A DNA stretch of 64,000 nt from DASSUW01 sp963830725 (GTDB lineage: Bacteria; Actinomycetota; Thermoleophilia; Solirubrobacterales; Solirubrobacteraceae): the NCBI GenBank assembly GCA_963830725.1, contig CAWHNO010000016.1, positions 868,001-932,000 on the forward strand, read 5' to 3'. Position 1 is the first letter of the stretch, and each line of letters begins with the position of its first letter. The notes beneath the pieces are model-generated. The model had not been told where the DNA came from. It made no database searches and was given only the letters and a program-made list of their open reading frames with translations. The position numbers and the translations under genes were made by a program. Below, piece by piece: positions 46,040-54,596 of this stretch.

Positions 46040-46653
46040 GCGTCAGCGTGCTCATGCGCGGTACCCACGGATCGGAGGACGAAGGTCTGGAGGCCGGCGA
46101 CGAGCGCGTCGGCGCCCGTCTGGCGGCGCTGGAGCGGCCCCACGAGCGCCTCGGCGAGGGCGCCCACGATCGCGGCGGCGGTCAGCCGCGCGTCGAGCGG
46201 CGGCAGCTCGCCGCGCTGGACGCCGTCGTGCAGCGCGCGCTCGAACAGGTCGGCGTAGACGCGCCGGAACACCAGCCGCTCGGCCTCCACCGCGGGGTCG
46301 ACCGGCTCGGCGATCAGCGCGTAGGCGCGCACCGGCTCGGCCAGCGCGCGGCGCACGAACGCCTCGACCCACGCGGCCAGGCGCTGCGAGACCGGCTCGT
46401 CGCGGTCGGTCATGGCCCGCAGCACGTCGACCTCGCGCTGCGACGCGCGGCGGAAGACCTCGGCGAACAGGTCGCCCTTGGACGGGAAGTGGCGGTAGAC
46501 CGTGCCGGTGGCGACGCCGGCGCGGCGAGCGACCGAGGCCACGGAGGCCGAGGCGTAGCCGCCCTCGGCGAGCTGGTCGAGCGCGGCGTCGACGATCCGC
46601 TCGCGCGCAGCGGCCAAGCGCGCCCGGGTGCGCTCTGTCGGGCGATAGGGCAT
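46036..46653 (-). CDS. TetR-family regulator upstream of the AidB-like gene
   Basis: 205 residues with an N-terminal HTH (RIVDAALDQLAEGGYASASV, ASVARRAGVATGTVYRHFPS) and a helical ligand domain. It is translationally coupled to the AidB-like dehydrogenase (ATGA). A palindrome TGAATC-AC-GATTCA lies 12 bp upstream of its start and is a likely operator. An acyl-CoA or fatty acid ligand would be usual for this pairing. Confidence 0.9.
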   Translation of the reverse strand: MPYRPTERTRARLAAARERIVDAALDQLAEGGYASASVASVARRAGVATGTVYRHFPSKGDLFAEVFRRASQREVDVLRAMTDRDEPVSQRLAAWVEAFVRRALAEPVRAYALIAEPVDPAVEAERLVFRRVYADLFERALHDGVQRGELPPLDARLTAAAIVGALAEALVGPLQRRQTGADALVAGLQTFVLRSVGTAHEHADA

Positions 46654-46664
46654 CCGCCTAGAAT

Positions 46665-46678
46665 TGAATCACGATTCA
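46665..46678. promoter_or_regulatory. Palindromic operator TGAATC-AC-GATTCA
   Basis: Perfect 6-bp arms around AC, just upstream of the TetR start. Probable autoregulatory site of the TetR-AidB-like operon. Confidence 0.55.
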
Positions 46679-46688
46679 GAAGTTCGCG

Positions 46689-46707
46689 CTAGTGTCGCGG
46701 ACACTAG
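46689..46707 (-). terminator. Hairpin at the stop codon of the membrane protein gene
   Basis: CTAGTGTC-GCG-GACACTAG is a perfect 8-bp inverted repeat. The TAG stop of the gene at 46704 lies inside one arm. GCG/CGC extend the stem after a 2-nt bulge. Candidate terminator. Confidence 0.5.
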
Positions 46708-47411
46708 AGCGCCGCGCGAATGCGCCGCTCGAGCTCCGGCGCGCAGTCCGGCCCGCCCGACTCGAGGTCGGCGAGCTGCTCCTCGGCGAGCTCGCGGATC
46801 GTGATCTCGCGCCGGTCCTCGTCGGCGCTGTGGGCGTCGTGGTAGGTGTAGGTCACGAGGTCGTAGGGTCGCCGGCCCAACTCGCGGATCAGCACCTCGG
46901 TCTGGCGCCGCAGGTCGCGCTCGACGTCCGGCTCCGTCAGCGCCTCCGGGCAGAGGTTGCCGAGGCTGAGCTCGATCGGCAGCGCGCGCTCGAGCGCGGC
47001 GGGCACGTGCTCGCCGCGCCGCACGGTTTCCACCGCGGCCCAGGCCGCGGGCAGCGCAGCGACGGCGAACAGGCCGAAGGCGAGCGGGGGCCCGAAGCGG
47101 TTGAGCGCCAGGCCCAGCGCCGTGAAGCCGACCAGCACCGGCGCGCCGAGGAACAACGCGAGCCAGGCGAGCCCCTCGCCGCCGCCCAGCAGGAACGCGA
47201 CGACCGACAGCGCGACGGGCAGGGCCAGCACCCACGCTCGCCCGACGGCGGCACCGAGGCCGACATGGGCGAGGGCCAGGATCACCAGCAGCGCCCAGGA
47301 GTCGTCGCGGCCGGCGGTCAGCGGGTCGTACAGGGGCGTGACGAACGACACGGCGAGCGCCGCGTAGAGCGCCAGGACCGACCCCCGCCGTGCGGACACT
47401 AGTGGGTCCAT
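46704..47411 (-). CDS. Hypothetical membrane protein
   Basis: 235 residues. The first half contains about four to five hydrophobic helices (SVLALYAALAVSFVTPLYDP, SWALLVILALAHVGLGAAVG, LALPVALSVVAFLLGGGEGL). The second half is a soluble domain with VERDLRRQTEVLIRELGRRP and YDLVTYTYHDAHSADEDRRE. No family recognised. It lies between ftsI and the TetR/AidB-like pair in the gap that splits the dcw cluster. Intact frame. Confidence 0.7.
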   Translation of the reverse strand: MDPLVSARRGSVLALYAALAVSFVTPLYDPLTAGRDDSWALLVILALAHVGLGAAVGRAWVLALPVALSVVAFLLGGGEGLAWLALFLGAPVLVGFTALGLALNRFGPPLAFGLFAVAALPAAWAAVETVRRGEHVPAALERALPIELSLGNLCPEALTEPDVERDLRRQTEVLIRELGRRPYDLVTYTYHDAHSADEDRREITIRELAEEQLADLESGGPDCAPELERRIRAAL

Positions 47412-47427
47412 CTCGCGTCGCCGCAGT

Positions 47428-49088
47428 CTAGGGCGCGATCCTCAGGTAGTTGAGCGCGAAGCTCGTGATCTCGCGCAAGGCGGGCGCGGCGACCGTGCCG
47501 CCGTAGATGTCGCCCTGCGGCTCGTCGACCATCACGGCGACGAGCAGCTTCGGCCGCTTGGCCGGGGCGAAGCCGACGAACGAGGCGACGAACTTCGTCT
47601 CCGAGTAGCCGCCGAACTCGTCCGGCTTCTCGGCCGTGCCGGTCTTGCCGGCCAGCACGTAGCCGTCGATGTCGGCGCCGGAGGCGGTGCCGCCCGGGCC
47701 GAGCACGCCCTCGAGCATCGCGCGCACCGACGCGGCCGTCGCCTCGGAGAGCACCCGCTCGCCCTGCGGCTTGCGGGCCGCGCGCGCGCCGACGCGCTCG
47801 ACGATGTGCGGCGGCCGCAGGATGCCGCCGTTGGCGATCGCGGCGTAGCCGGCGGCCATCTGCATCGGCGTGACCGCGATGCCCTGGCCGATCGGCAGGT
47901 TGCCCATCGACGAGCCCGAGTAGTCCTCGAGCGGAGCACGATCCCGCGCTCCTCGCCGGGCAGGTCGACGCCGGTCGGCTTGCCGAAGCCGAAGCGGCGG
48001 ATCCACTCGTCGAAGCGCTCGGCGCCGAGCCGCTGGCCGATCATGACCGCGCCGATGTTCGAGGACTGCTCGAGGATCTGGCGCGTGGTCAGCGGTCCGG
48101 TAGCCGGCCGCGTGCGCCTCGCCGATCTCGCGGTCGGCGACGACGATCGTCGGCGGCAGGTTGAAGCTCGTGCTCCGGCGTGACCTTGCCCTCCTCGAGC
48201 GCGGCGGCGACGGTGAACGCCTTGAACGTCGAGCCGGGCTCGTAGGTGGCGCCGATCGCGCGGTTCTGGCGCGCGTAGTCGGGCGCGTCGCCGGGCGCGT
48301 TGGCGTTCACGCGCGGCCAGTTGGCGAGCGCGAGGATCGCGCCGTCGCGCGGGTCCATGACGATCGCGGTCGCGCCCTTCGGCTGCCACTCCTCGCCGAC
48401 CTGCGCCAGCACCTCCTCGGCGCGGTCCTGGATGTTGGCGTCGAGCGTGAGGCGGACGTCGCGCGCCCGGCACCGTCTTGCGCGTGTCGCGCAGCTCGAT
48501 CGCGTCGCCGATCGCGTCCTTGACCAGCCGGCGCTCGCCGTCGCGTGCCGCGCAGGAGCTCGTCGAGCGAGTACTCGAGCCCCGCCAGGCCGTCGCCGTC
48601 GGTGCCGGTGACGCCGAGCAGCTGCGACGGCCATCCAGTCGCGCGGGTAGGTGCGCTCGAACTCGGGATGAACTCGAGCCCGTCGATCTCCATCCGCTGC
48701 ACGCGGTCGCGCGCGGCCGGCCGGGACGCGGCGCGCGAGGTAGACGAAGCCGGTGTCGCGGCGGGCGAGCTGGCGCAGCAGCTCGTCCTCGCGGCTGCGC
48801 AGGACGGCGCGAGCCGTGCGGCCTTGCGCGGCGCGTCCTTGATCAGGTACGGCGTGGCGGCGATCGTCACCGCCGGCTGCGGAGACGGCGAGCTCGGTGC
48901 CGTCGCGGTCGGTGATCGTGCCGCGCCGCGCGGGGACGGTGATGTCGGCCTCCTGCTGGGTCACGGCGGCGTGCTTGAGCGTCCCGGCCTTGACGACGCC
49001 GAGCCAGGCGGCGCGGCTCGCGCCGACGAGCGAGGAGCGCGAGGAAGACGGCGAAGAGGAGGCCGATGCGGCGCTCGATCAGCCGCAC
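47428..49088 (-). CDS. ftsI: Penicillin-binding protein, FtsI-type transpeptidase, many frameshifts
   Basis: Division-specific D,D-transpeptidase. GTG 49088 starts RLIERRIGLLFAVFLALL (membrane anchor), followed by ADITVPARRGTITDRDGTEL, GATYEPGSTFKAFTVAAALE and QSSNIGAVMIGQRLGAERFD (SxN). The C-terminal GYVLAGKTGTAEKPDEFGG carries the KTG triad. The catalytic Ser-x-x-Lys is STFK. About eight frame changes occur between 49030 and 47930, so the central part is hard to read. Order between ftsL and murE supports the assignment. Probably intact in reality. Confidence 0.88.
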
Positions 49089-49734
49089 CCCGCTACCCCT
49101 GGGGCGCGGTCGCGGCGGTCGCTCGGGTCGACCGGGGCCGCCGTGGTCACCGCCGCCGGGTCGACCGGAGCGGCCGCCGGGTCGACCGGCGCCACGCGGC
49201 GCAGCCAGGACGCCGGGCTCGAGGCCGCCGTTGGCCATGATCGCCGCCGCCTCCTCGCTCGGCGGCTGCATGCGGCCGGCCGCGCGCCTCGCGTCGCGCT
49301 CGGGGCGCGAGCGCAGGAACGCGACCGCGCCCGCGGGCGGGCATGACCATGCCCTCCTCCTCCGCGGTCGGCGCGGACGCGGTCGCCGGACGACAGGCGG
49401 GCGATCTCGGCCTCGAGGTCGGCGTTCTGGCGCTCGAGCGTGCCTGCGTCGTCGACCGCGCGCGAGATGCCGGCGTTGAGCTTGAGCAGCGAGACCTGCA
49501 TGGCGACGATCCCGCCGAGCAGGATGCCGATCAGCCAGATCCACGCGCGGCTGCGCAGCAGCCGGTCGACGACCGGTGGTCCGGCATGCGCGCGGAGCGC
49601 TCGAAGGCGCCGGTCGCCGCGCCGCGAGCGGGCCGGCGGGGGCGGCGGCGGGGGCGGGCCGCGACGGGCCGGAGACGCGGCGGGCGGCGGGGCGGCGCGC
49701 CGGCGCGGCGGGTGCGCGCGTGCGTGGCCGGCAT
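49079..49734 (-). CDS. ftsL: FtsL-like bitopic division protein, frameshifts
   Basis: Assigned by position between rsmH and ftsI and by architecture. A ~65-residue Pro/Arg-rich cytoplasmic part is followed by one membrane helix (LLRSRAWIWLIGILLGGIVA). Then comes a coiled coil starting NAGISRAVDDAGTLERQNAD, and an outer region AFLRSRPERDARRAAGRMQP. The tail has repeated PVDPAA units encoded by three GGGTCGACCGG repeats (49125-49189). ATG 49734 follows the rsmH stop directly; the end overlaps ftsI by 10 bp. Frame changes near 49600, 49360 and 49205. Confidence 0.65.
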
Positions 49735-50678
49735 CTAGCGCTCCTCCCTGAGCTTGCGGGCGGCCCGCAGGCGAGCCGACTTCGAGCGCGGGTTGGCCGC
49801 GACCTCGCCCGGCGTGGGCACGACCGAGCGGCGGAGCACGAGCTCGGCCTCCGGCGTGCTGCCGCACGACGCAGACGGGCAGGTCGGGCGGGCAGATGCA
49901 GCCGCGCGCCTGGTCGGCGAGGAAGCGCTTGACGCGCCGGTCCTCGAGCGAGTGGAAGGAGATCGCGGCGAGGCGGCCGCCGACGGCGAGCACGTCCCAC
50001 GCCAGCGGGAGCGCCGCGTCGAGCTGGGCGAGCTCGCTCGTTGACCGCGATCCGGATCGCCTGGAACGTGCGCTTGGCCGGGTGGCCGCCGGCGAAGCGC
50101 GCCGGCGCGGGGATCGCGGCGGTGATCGCGTCGACGAGCTCGAAGGTGGTGTTGAGCGGGCGGCCGCGGCGGCGGACGATCTCGCCCGCGATCCGGTCCG
50201 CGAAGCGCTCCTCGCCGTACTCGCGCAGGGTGCGCGCGAGCCGGCGGCGGTCCCAGGTGTTGACGATCTCGGCCGCGGTCAGCTCCTGCTCCGGGTCCAT
50301 CCGCATGTCGAGCGGCGCGTCGTAGGCGTAGGAGAAGCCGCGCTCGCGCGTGTCGACCTGCATCGCTCGACATGCCGAGGTCGAGGTAGACGAGGTCGGC
50401 GCGCACGCCCTCCTCGGCGAGCGCTCGCAGGCCGTGCACGAAGTCGGCGCGGATGAAGCGCGTGTCGCACGCGACCTCGGCCGCCAGCTCGGCGAACGCC
50501 TTCTCGGCGAGCGGGTCGCGGTCGATCGCGATCAGCGTCCCGGCCGGGCCGAGGCGGTCGGCGACGAGCCGCGCGTGGCCGGCGCCGCCGAGCGTGCAGT
50601 CGACCGCGATCTGGCCGGGCCGCGGGTCGAGCGCCTCGATCAGCTCGCCGGCGAGGACCGGGACGTGTCGCGGGGCAT
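49735..50678 (-). CDS. rsmH: 16S rRNA (cytosine(1402)-N4)-methyltransferase, several frameshifts
   Basis: SAM-dependent rRNA methyltransferase (MraW). HVPVLAGELIEALDPRPGQI, DCTLGGAGHARLVADRLGPA, LVYLDLGMSS, RERGFSYAYDAPLDMRMDPE, ISFHSLEDRRVKRFLADQAR and NPRSKSARLRAARKLREER appear in the family order. Frame changes near 50665, 50360, 50035 and 49860. ATG 50678 comes one base after the mraZ stop. Second gene of the dcw cluster. Confidence 0.92.
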
Positions 50679-50679
50679 G

Positions 50680-51115
50680 TCAAGCAGGATGGCCAAGGGA
50701 TGCGGTGAGGTCAGGCGCCCGCTGGGTCAGGTCGGTGTCGTAGGCCTGCCCAGGCCGAGCGGTCCCAGAGCTCGAGGCAGTCGCCGACGCCGGTGATCAC
50801 GACCTCGCGGTCGATCCCCGCGTGCTCGAGGAAGCGCGGCGTCAGCATCACGCGGCCGGCCGAGTCCAGCTCCGTGTCCGTCGCGTTGCCGTAGAACATC
50901 CGCTTGAGCTCGCGCGCCTCGGGCGAGAACGGGTTCAGGCGGCGAGAGCGCCGCCTCGGTGAGCGCCGTGTAGGTCGGCTCCGGATAGAGCGAGATGCAG
51001 GGGTCGACGCCGCGCACGAGAAACACCCTCCTGCGAGCGCCGCTCGGAACTTGGACGGGACCGTCAGCCGGTTCTTGGCGTCGAGCGTGTGTTCGAAGGT
51101 GCCGTGGAAGGCCAA
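50680..51115 (-). CDS. mraZ: Transcriptional regulator MraZ, frameshifts
   Basis: AbrB-like fold regulator opening the dcw cluster. AFHGTFEHTLDAKNRLTVPS is the classic first repeat; MFYGNATDTELDSAGRVMLT is the second (DxxGR motif). No in-frame ATG fits, so TTG 51115 is taken; a frame error next to an ATG eight bases upstream is possible. Frame changes near 51020, 50945 and 50745. It binds DNA repeats in its own promoter in other bacteria, and TGGG repeats are present upstream. Confidence 0.9.
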
Positions 51116-51205
51116 GGCGCATGTGTCGTGCGGCGAGGAGGTCAGTCGATCCGGGGTGGCGGAGTGGGAGGAGCCCCGCCACCCCGGAACGGCTTCGCGC
51201 AGTGC

Positions 51206-51257
51206 AACGTACCCCACTGCGTCCCACTCTGCAACACAAATCCCGTCATTCGTCCCA
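51206..51257 (-). promoter_or_regulatory. mraZ promoter with MraZ-box-like TGGG repeats
   Basis: On the minus strand TTGCAG (51229-51234), a 17-bp spacer and TACGTT (51206-51211) form a promoter ~90 bp before mraZ. Two TGGG units (51223-51226, 51213-51216), exactly 10 bp apart, occupy the spacer; a third lies at 51254-51257. MraZ is known to bind TGGG-type direct repeats, so autorepression is likely. Confidence 0.6.
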
Positions 51258-51268
51258 CGGAGCTTGAA

Positions 51269-51385
51269 TCACGTCACATCACGGACCTCGAAGTCGCATG
51301 ATTTCCAGGGGATTCGCTCGCCCGCGGGATTCGACGGCGCAGGGGTCGGCGCCTGCATGGGTGGTTGCATCCGTGCGTTCTGCAT
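51269..51385 (-). CDS. Possible small ORF (38 aa), low confidence
   Basis: ATG 51385 to TGA 51269: MQNARMQPPMQAPTPAPSNP, then AGERIPWKSCDFEVRDVT. Third-position GC is only about 73 percent, lower than the neighbours, and no clear ribosome-binding site is seen. It lies between tadC and the mraZ promoter. Could be non-coding. Confidence 0.25.
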   Translation of the reverse strand: MQNARMQPPMQAPTPAPSNPAGERIPWKSCDFEVRDVT

Positions 51386-51493
51386 GGCCGCTTGCGCGCG
51401 GGGCTAGGCTTCGGCCGGCCTTGTGGAGGACGTCGATCCGTGCCGCCGCGCTCGTCGCGGCCCGGCTCGGCGCCGGGCTGCGCTGAGCCCGCT

Positions 51494-52321
51494 TCAGGCC
51501 GGCACGACGGCGGGCAGCAGCGCCGCGGCGACGAGCAGCAGCACGGCGGGCACGAGCAGCAGCGCGACGACGAGCTGGATCTTCGGCGCGGCCTGGGCGG
51601 CGGCTTCGGCGGCGTGCTGCGCGGCCCGGGCGAGCGCGCCTCGCGCGGCCTGGGCGGCGAGCGCGGGACCAGCGGGGCGCCGTGGCGCTCGGCCCGCTCG
51701 AGCGCGGCGACGAGCAGCGGCCGACGCCGGCGGCCGGGCAGCGCGCGCTCGAGCTCGCCGTAGGCGTCCGCGCGCGGGATCGCCGAGGGCGGTCGCGACG
51801 GCGGTGCGGCTGAGCTCGCTCGCGAGCAGGCCGGGGTGGCGGCGGCCGACCTCGGCGAGCGCGCGCCGCGGCGCGAGGCCGGCGGCGACGGCGACCCGCA
51901 GCAGGTCGAGCACGTCGGCGAGCTCGGCCTCGATCGCGCGCGCGCGCCGGCGGGTGCGGCGCCGGAGCGCAGGCGTCGGGCGCGAGGAAGCCGGCGGCCG
52001 GCGCGGCCACGAGCAGCGCCACGCCGGTGCGGCCGGGCGCGGCCGGCAGCGAGCGCCAGCGCGACCGCGAGGCCCGCCAGGGCGGCTCCGGCCTTCACCG
52101 CCATGAGGTCCTGCACCGACACCCTCAGGCCGGCGGCCTCGATCCGCCGGCGCAGGCTGCGCGGGGCGCGGGCGCCGAAGCCGCGCCCGAGCCGGGCGAG
52201 CAGCGCGACGCCGGCGCGCCCGGCGCGACGCCGCGGCAGGCGCGCCCCGAGCAGCACGTCGAGCAGCCCGGGCGGCGGCGAGCGCGCCGGCGGCGGCGGC
52301 GAGGACGACCGCGCGCGTCAT
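51494..52321 (-). CDS. tadC: Tad pilus assembly membrane protein TadC, frameshifts
   Basis: T2SSF-domain inner-membrane platform protein. Readable parts are SLRRRIEAAGLRVSVQDLMA, RAIEAELADVLDLLRVAVAA, GLAPRRALAEVGRRHPGLLA and the terminal helix KIQLVVALLLVPAVLLLVAA. ATG 52321 overlaps the tadB stop (ATGA). Several frame changes (for example near 52270, 52045, 51965, 51775, 51660). It follows CpaF and TadB, the usual Tad order. Confidence 0.78.
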   Translation of the reverse strand: MTRAVVLAAAAGALAAARAARRAARGAPAAASRRARRRRAARPARARLRRPRPAQPAPADRGRRPEGVGAGPHGGEGRSRPGGPRGRAGARCRPRPAAPAWRCSWPRRPPASSRPTPALRRRTRRRARAIEAELADVLDLLRVAVAAGLAPRRALAEVGRRHPGLLASELSRTAVATALGDPARGRLRRARARAARPPASAAARRRARAGRAPRRPAGPALAAQAARGALARAAQHAAEAAAQAAPKIQLVVALLLVPAVLLLVAAALLPAVVPA

Positions 52322-53165
52322 CGCACCCGCGCGAGCCGGGCGACGGCCAGGATCGCCGTCGCCTGGAGGACGGCGGCCATCGCCACGAGCCAGACCGAGA
52401 GCGGGTGCTCGAGCAGGCCGGCGAGCAGACCGGGGCTCGCCAGCTCGGCGAGCGCCGCGGCAGCGGCCGGGAGCAGCGAGCACGAGCCGTGCCGTGAAGC
52501 GCGCCTGGGCGGTCGCGGCGAGGGCGTCGCGCCCGATCCGGTCGGCCGCCTCGAGCGCGGCGGCGTGGTCGCGCAGGAGGCCGGCAGGTCGCCGCCCGCG
52601 TCGCGCTGCAGCAGGATGCCGGCGACCATCGCGTCCCACGCCGGGTCGAGCGGCGCGCCGACGCAGGGCTTCGAGCGCGTCAGCGGTCGGGTCGCCGAGC
52701 GCGAGCGCGCGGGCGGTGGTCCGGAGCTCGTGGCCGGCCGCGCCGGGGACGCCGCCGGCCGCGACCCCGATCGCGCCGCGGATCGAGTGGCCGGCGCCGA
52801 CCGCGTCGGCGAGCGCGCGGGCCGCGCCGCGGCTCCCGCGCGCACGGCGCCGCGCGTAGCGGCGCCGCCGCGCCCGCACGGCCGCCGAGCACGAGCAGCG
52901 GGCCGAGAACCGCCGCGAACACGCCGAGCGCAGGGCCGCCGAGCAGCCAGCCGGCGGCGGCCAGCGCACCGGCCGCGAGCAGCGCCAGCCGGCGGCGCTC
53001 GGGCCGCGTCGGCGCGCGGCCTTCGTTGCCGGCGCGCACGAGCGGCTCGACGGCGCGCTCGAGCGCGGCGACCACGCGCGAGCGCTCGACCGCGGCGAGC
53101 ACCTCCCACGCGCCGAGCACGCCGAGCGCGCCGGCGCCGAAGGCGAGCAGGGCGGACGCGCTCAT
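52318..53165 (-). CDS. tadB: Tad pilus assembly membrane protein TadB, frameshifts
   Basis: N-terminal helix MSASALLAFGAGALGVLGAW, two more helices (LALLAAGALAAAGWLLGGPA), then the T2SSF domain: ADAVGAGHSIRGAIGVAAGG, LDPAWDAMVAGILLQRDAGG, RDHAAALEAADRIGRDALAA. A C-terminal membrane segment is HPLSVWLVAMAAVLQATAIL. Frame changes near 52880, 52670, 52585 and 52490. Forms the platform with TadC for the CpaF ATPase. Confidence 0.8.
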
Positions 53166-53205
53166 CCGGCGCCCGCGGCCGACCCGCCCACGCCGCCGGA
53201 CCCGG

Positions 53206-54468
53206 TCATCCGGCGCCCCCGAGCGAGCCGCCGCCGCGCGCTACGGGCGCGGCTCGGTCCGTGTCGTGCTCGGCAGGCGCCGCTCCGTCGCCGCGCGCGG
53301 CCGCGAGCCGGGCCGCCAGGCCGTCGGTCAGCGCGGCTCGCCAGCGGCCGCGGCCGTCGCGCCACGCGTAGAGCTCGCGCGCGGCCGGGCCGGCGGCGAC
53401 CCGGACCACCTCGGCGACGGCGACCACGCGGCGCGTGCCGTCGCCCGCGCGGGCCTGGCAGACCACGAGGTCGAACGCGTCGGCGACCTGCTCGCGGATC
53501 GCCGCGTGCGGGAGGCCGAGCTCGGCCATCAGCGCGAGCGTCTCGACGCGCCGCAGCGCCTCGGCCGGCGTGCCGGCGTGGATCGTGCACAGCGAGCCGT
53601 CGTGGCCGGTCGACAGCGCGGTCAGCATGTCGAGCGCCTCGGCGCCGCGGACCTCGCCGACGACGATCCGGTCGGGCCGCATCCGCAGCGCGTTGCGCAC
53701 GAGCCGCCGGATCGTGACCTCGCCGCGGCCCTCGAGGTTCGGCGGACGGGCCTCGAGCCGGACCACGTGCGGCTGGCGCAGCCGCAGCTCGGCCGCGTCC
53801 TCGATCGTCACCACGCGCTCGCCGGCGCCGATGAAGCTCGACAGCACGTTCAGCGTCGTCGTCTTGCCCGAGCCGGTGCCGCCGCAGACGAGGATGCTCG
53901 CGCGGGCGCGCACCGCGCGCGCGAGGAAGTCGAGCAGCGGGCGCGTGAGGGTGCCGTTGGCGACCAGGTCCTCCGCGCTGAACCCGCGACGGCGGAAACG
54001 GCGGATCGTGAGCACCGGGCCGTCGAGCGCCAGCGGCGGGATCACCACGTTCACGCGCGAGCCGTCGGGAAGCCGGGCGTCGACGAGCGGCTCGGCCTCG
54101 TCGACGCGCCGCCCGAGCGGCGCGAGGATCCGCTCGATCGCGTCGCGCAGCTCGCGCTCGCGCTCGAATCGCACCGACGTCCGCTCGAGCCGCCCGCCGC
54201 GCTCGACCCAGACGGGCGCGGTTCCGGAGACCATCACCTCGTCGACCGCCGGATCGGCGAGCAGCGGCTCCAGCGGCCCGAGCCCGAACGCCCGCTCGGC
54301 GATCCGGCCCGCCAGCTCGGCGCGCACGCCCTCCTCGAGGACGGCCGCCTCGCGGTCCACCAGCGCCCGGATGCGAACCGTGAGGTCCTCCCCGGGCTCG
54401 CTCTCGTCGGCGAGCAGACGGTCGCGCAGTTCGGCGGCCAGCCGGTCGAGGTCGTCGCGCACGTCCAC
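53206..54468 (-). CDS. cpaF: Tad/type IVb pilus ATPase CpaF (TadA)
   Basis: Hexameric secretion ATPase of 420 residues. The N-terminal part (LGPLEPLLADPAVDEVMVSG) precedes the ATPase core with Walker A ILVCGGTGSGKTTTLNVLSS, RMRPDRIVVGEVRGAEALDM (Walker B/Asp box) and the His box STGHDGSLCTIHAGTPAEAL. Intact frame. GTG 54468 follows a repeat element by 48 bp. It powers pilus assembly with TadB/TadC downstream. No pilin, prepilin peptidase or secretin-like gene is in the window. Confidence 0.95.
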   Translation of the reverse strand: MDVRDDLDRLAAELRDRLLADESEPGEDLTVRIRALVDREAAVLEEGVRAELAGRIAERAFGLGPLEPLLADPAVDEVMVSGTAPVWVERGGRLERTSVRFERERELRDAIERILAPLGRRVDEAEPLVDARLPDGSRVNVVIPPLALDGPVLTIRRFRRRGFSAEDLVANGTLTRPLLDFLARAVRARASILVCGGTGSGKTTTLNVLSSFIGAGERVVTIEDAAELRLRQPHVVRLEARPPNLEGRGEVTIRRLVRNALRMRPDRIVVGEVRGAEALDMLTALSTGHDGSLCTIHAGTPAEALRRVETLALMAELGLPHAAIREQVADAFDLVVCQARAGDGTRRVVAVAEVVRVAAGPAARELYAWRDGRGRWRAALTDGLAARLAAARGDGAAPAEHDTDRAAPVARGGGSLGGAG

Positions 54469-54515
54469 GCACGTATGAGGGCGCCGGCGCGCGGGTTCGC
54501 CCCCTCGCGTCGACG

Positions 54516-54588
54516 AACGTCAACCATCGCGGGTCGCTGGGCGGCGCCCCGGCTCACCACCCTCCTCACCCAGCAAGCAGTTGACGTT
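54516..54588. repeat. Intergenic inverted-repeat element (copy 2)
   Basis: AACGTCAAC (54516-54524) and GTTGACGTT (54580-54588) are perfect inverted ends. The right 32 bp (54557-54588) match the right end of the 6569-6744 element at most positions. It lies between cpaB and cpaF and is shorter (73 bp) than the first copy. Confidence 0.6.
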
Positions 54589-54596
54589 GTCCGACG

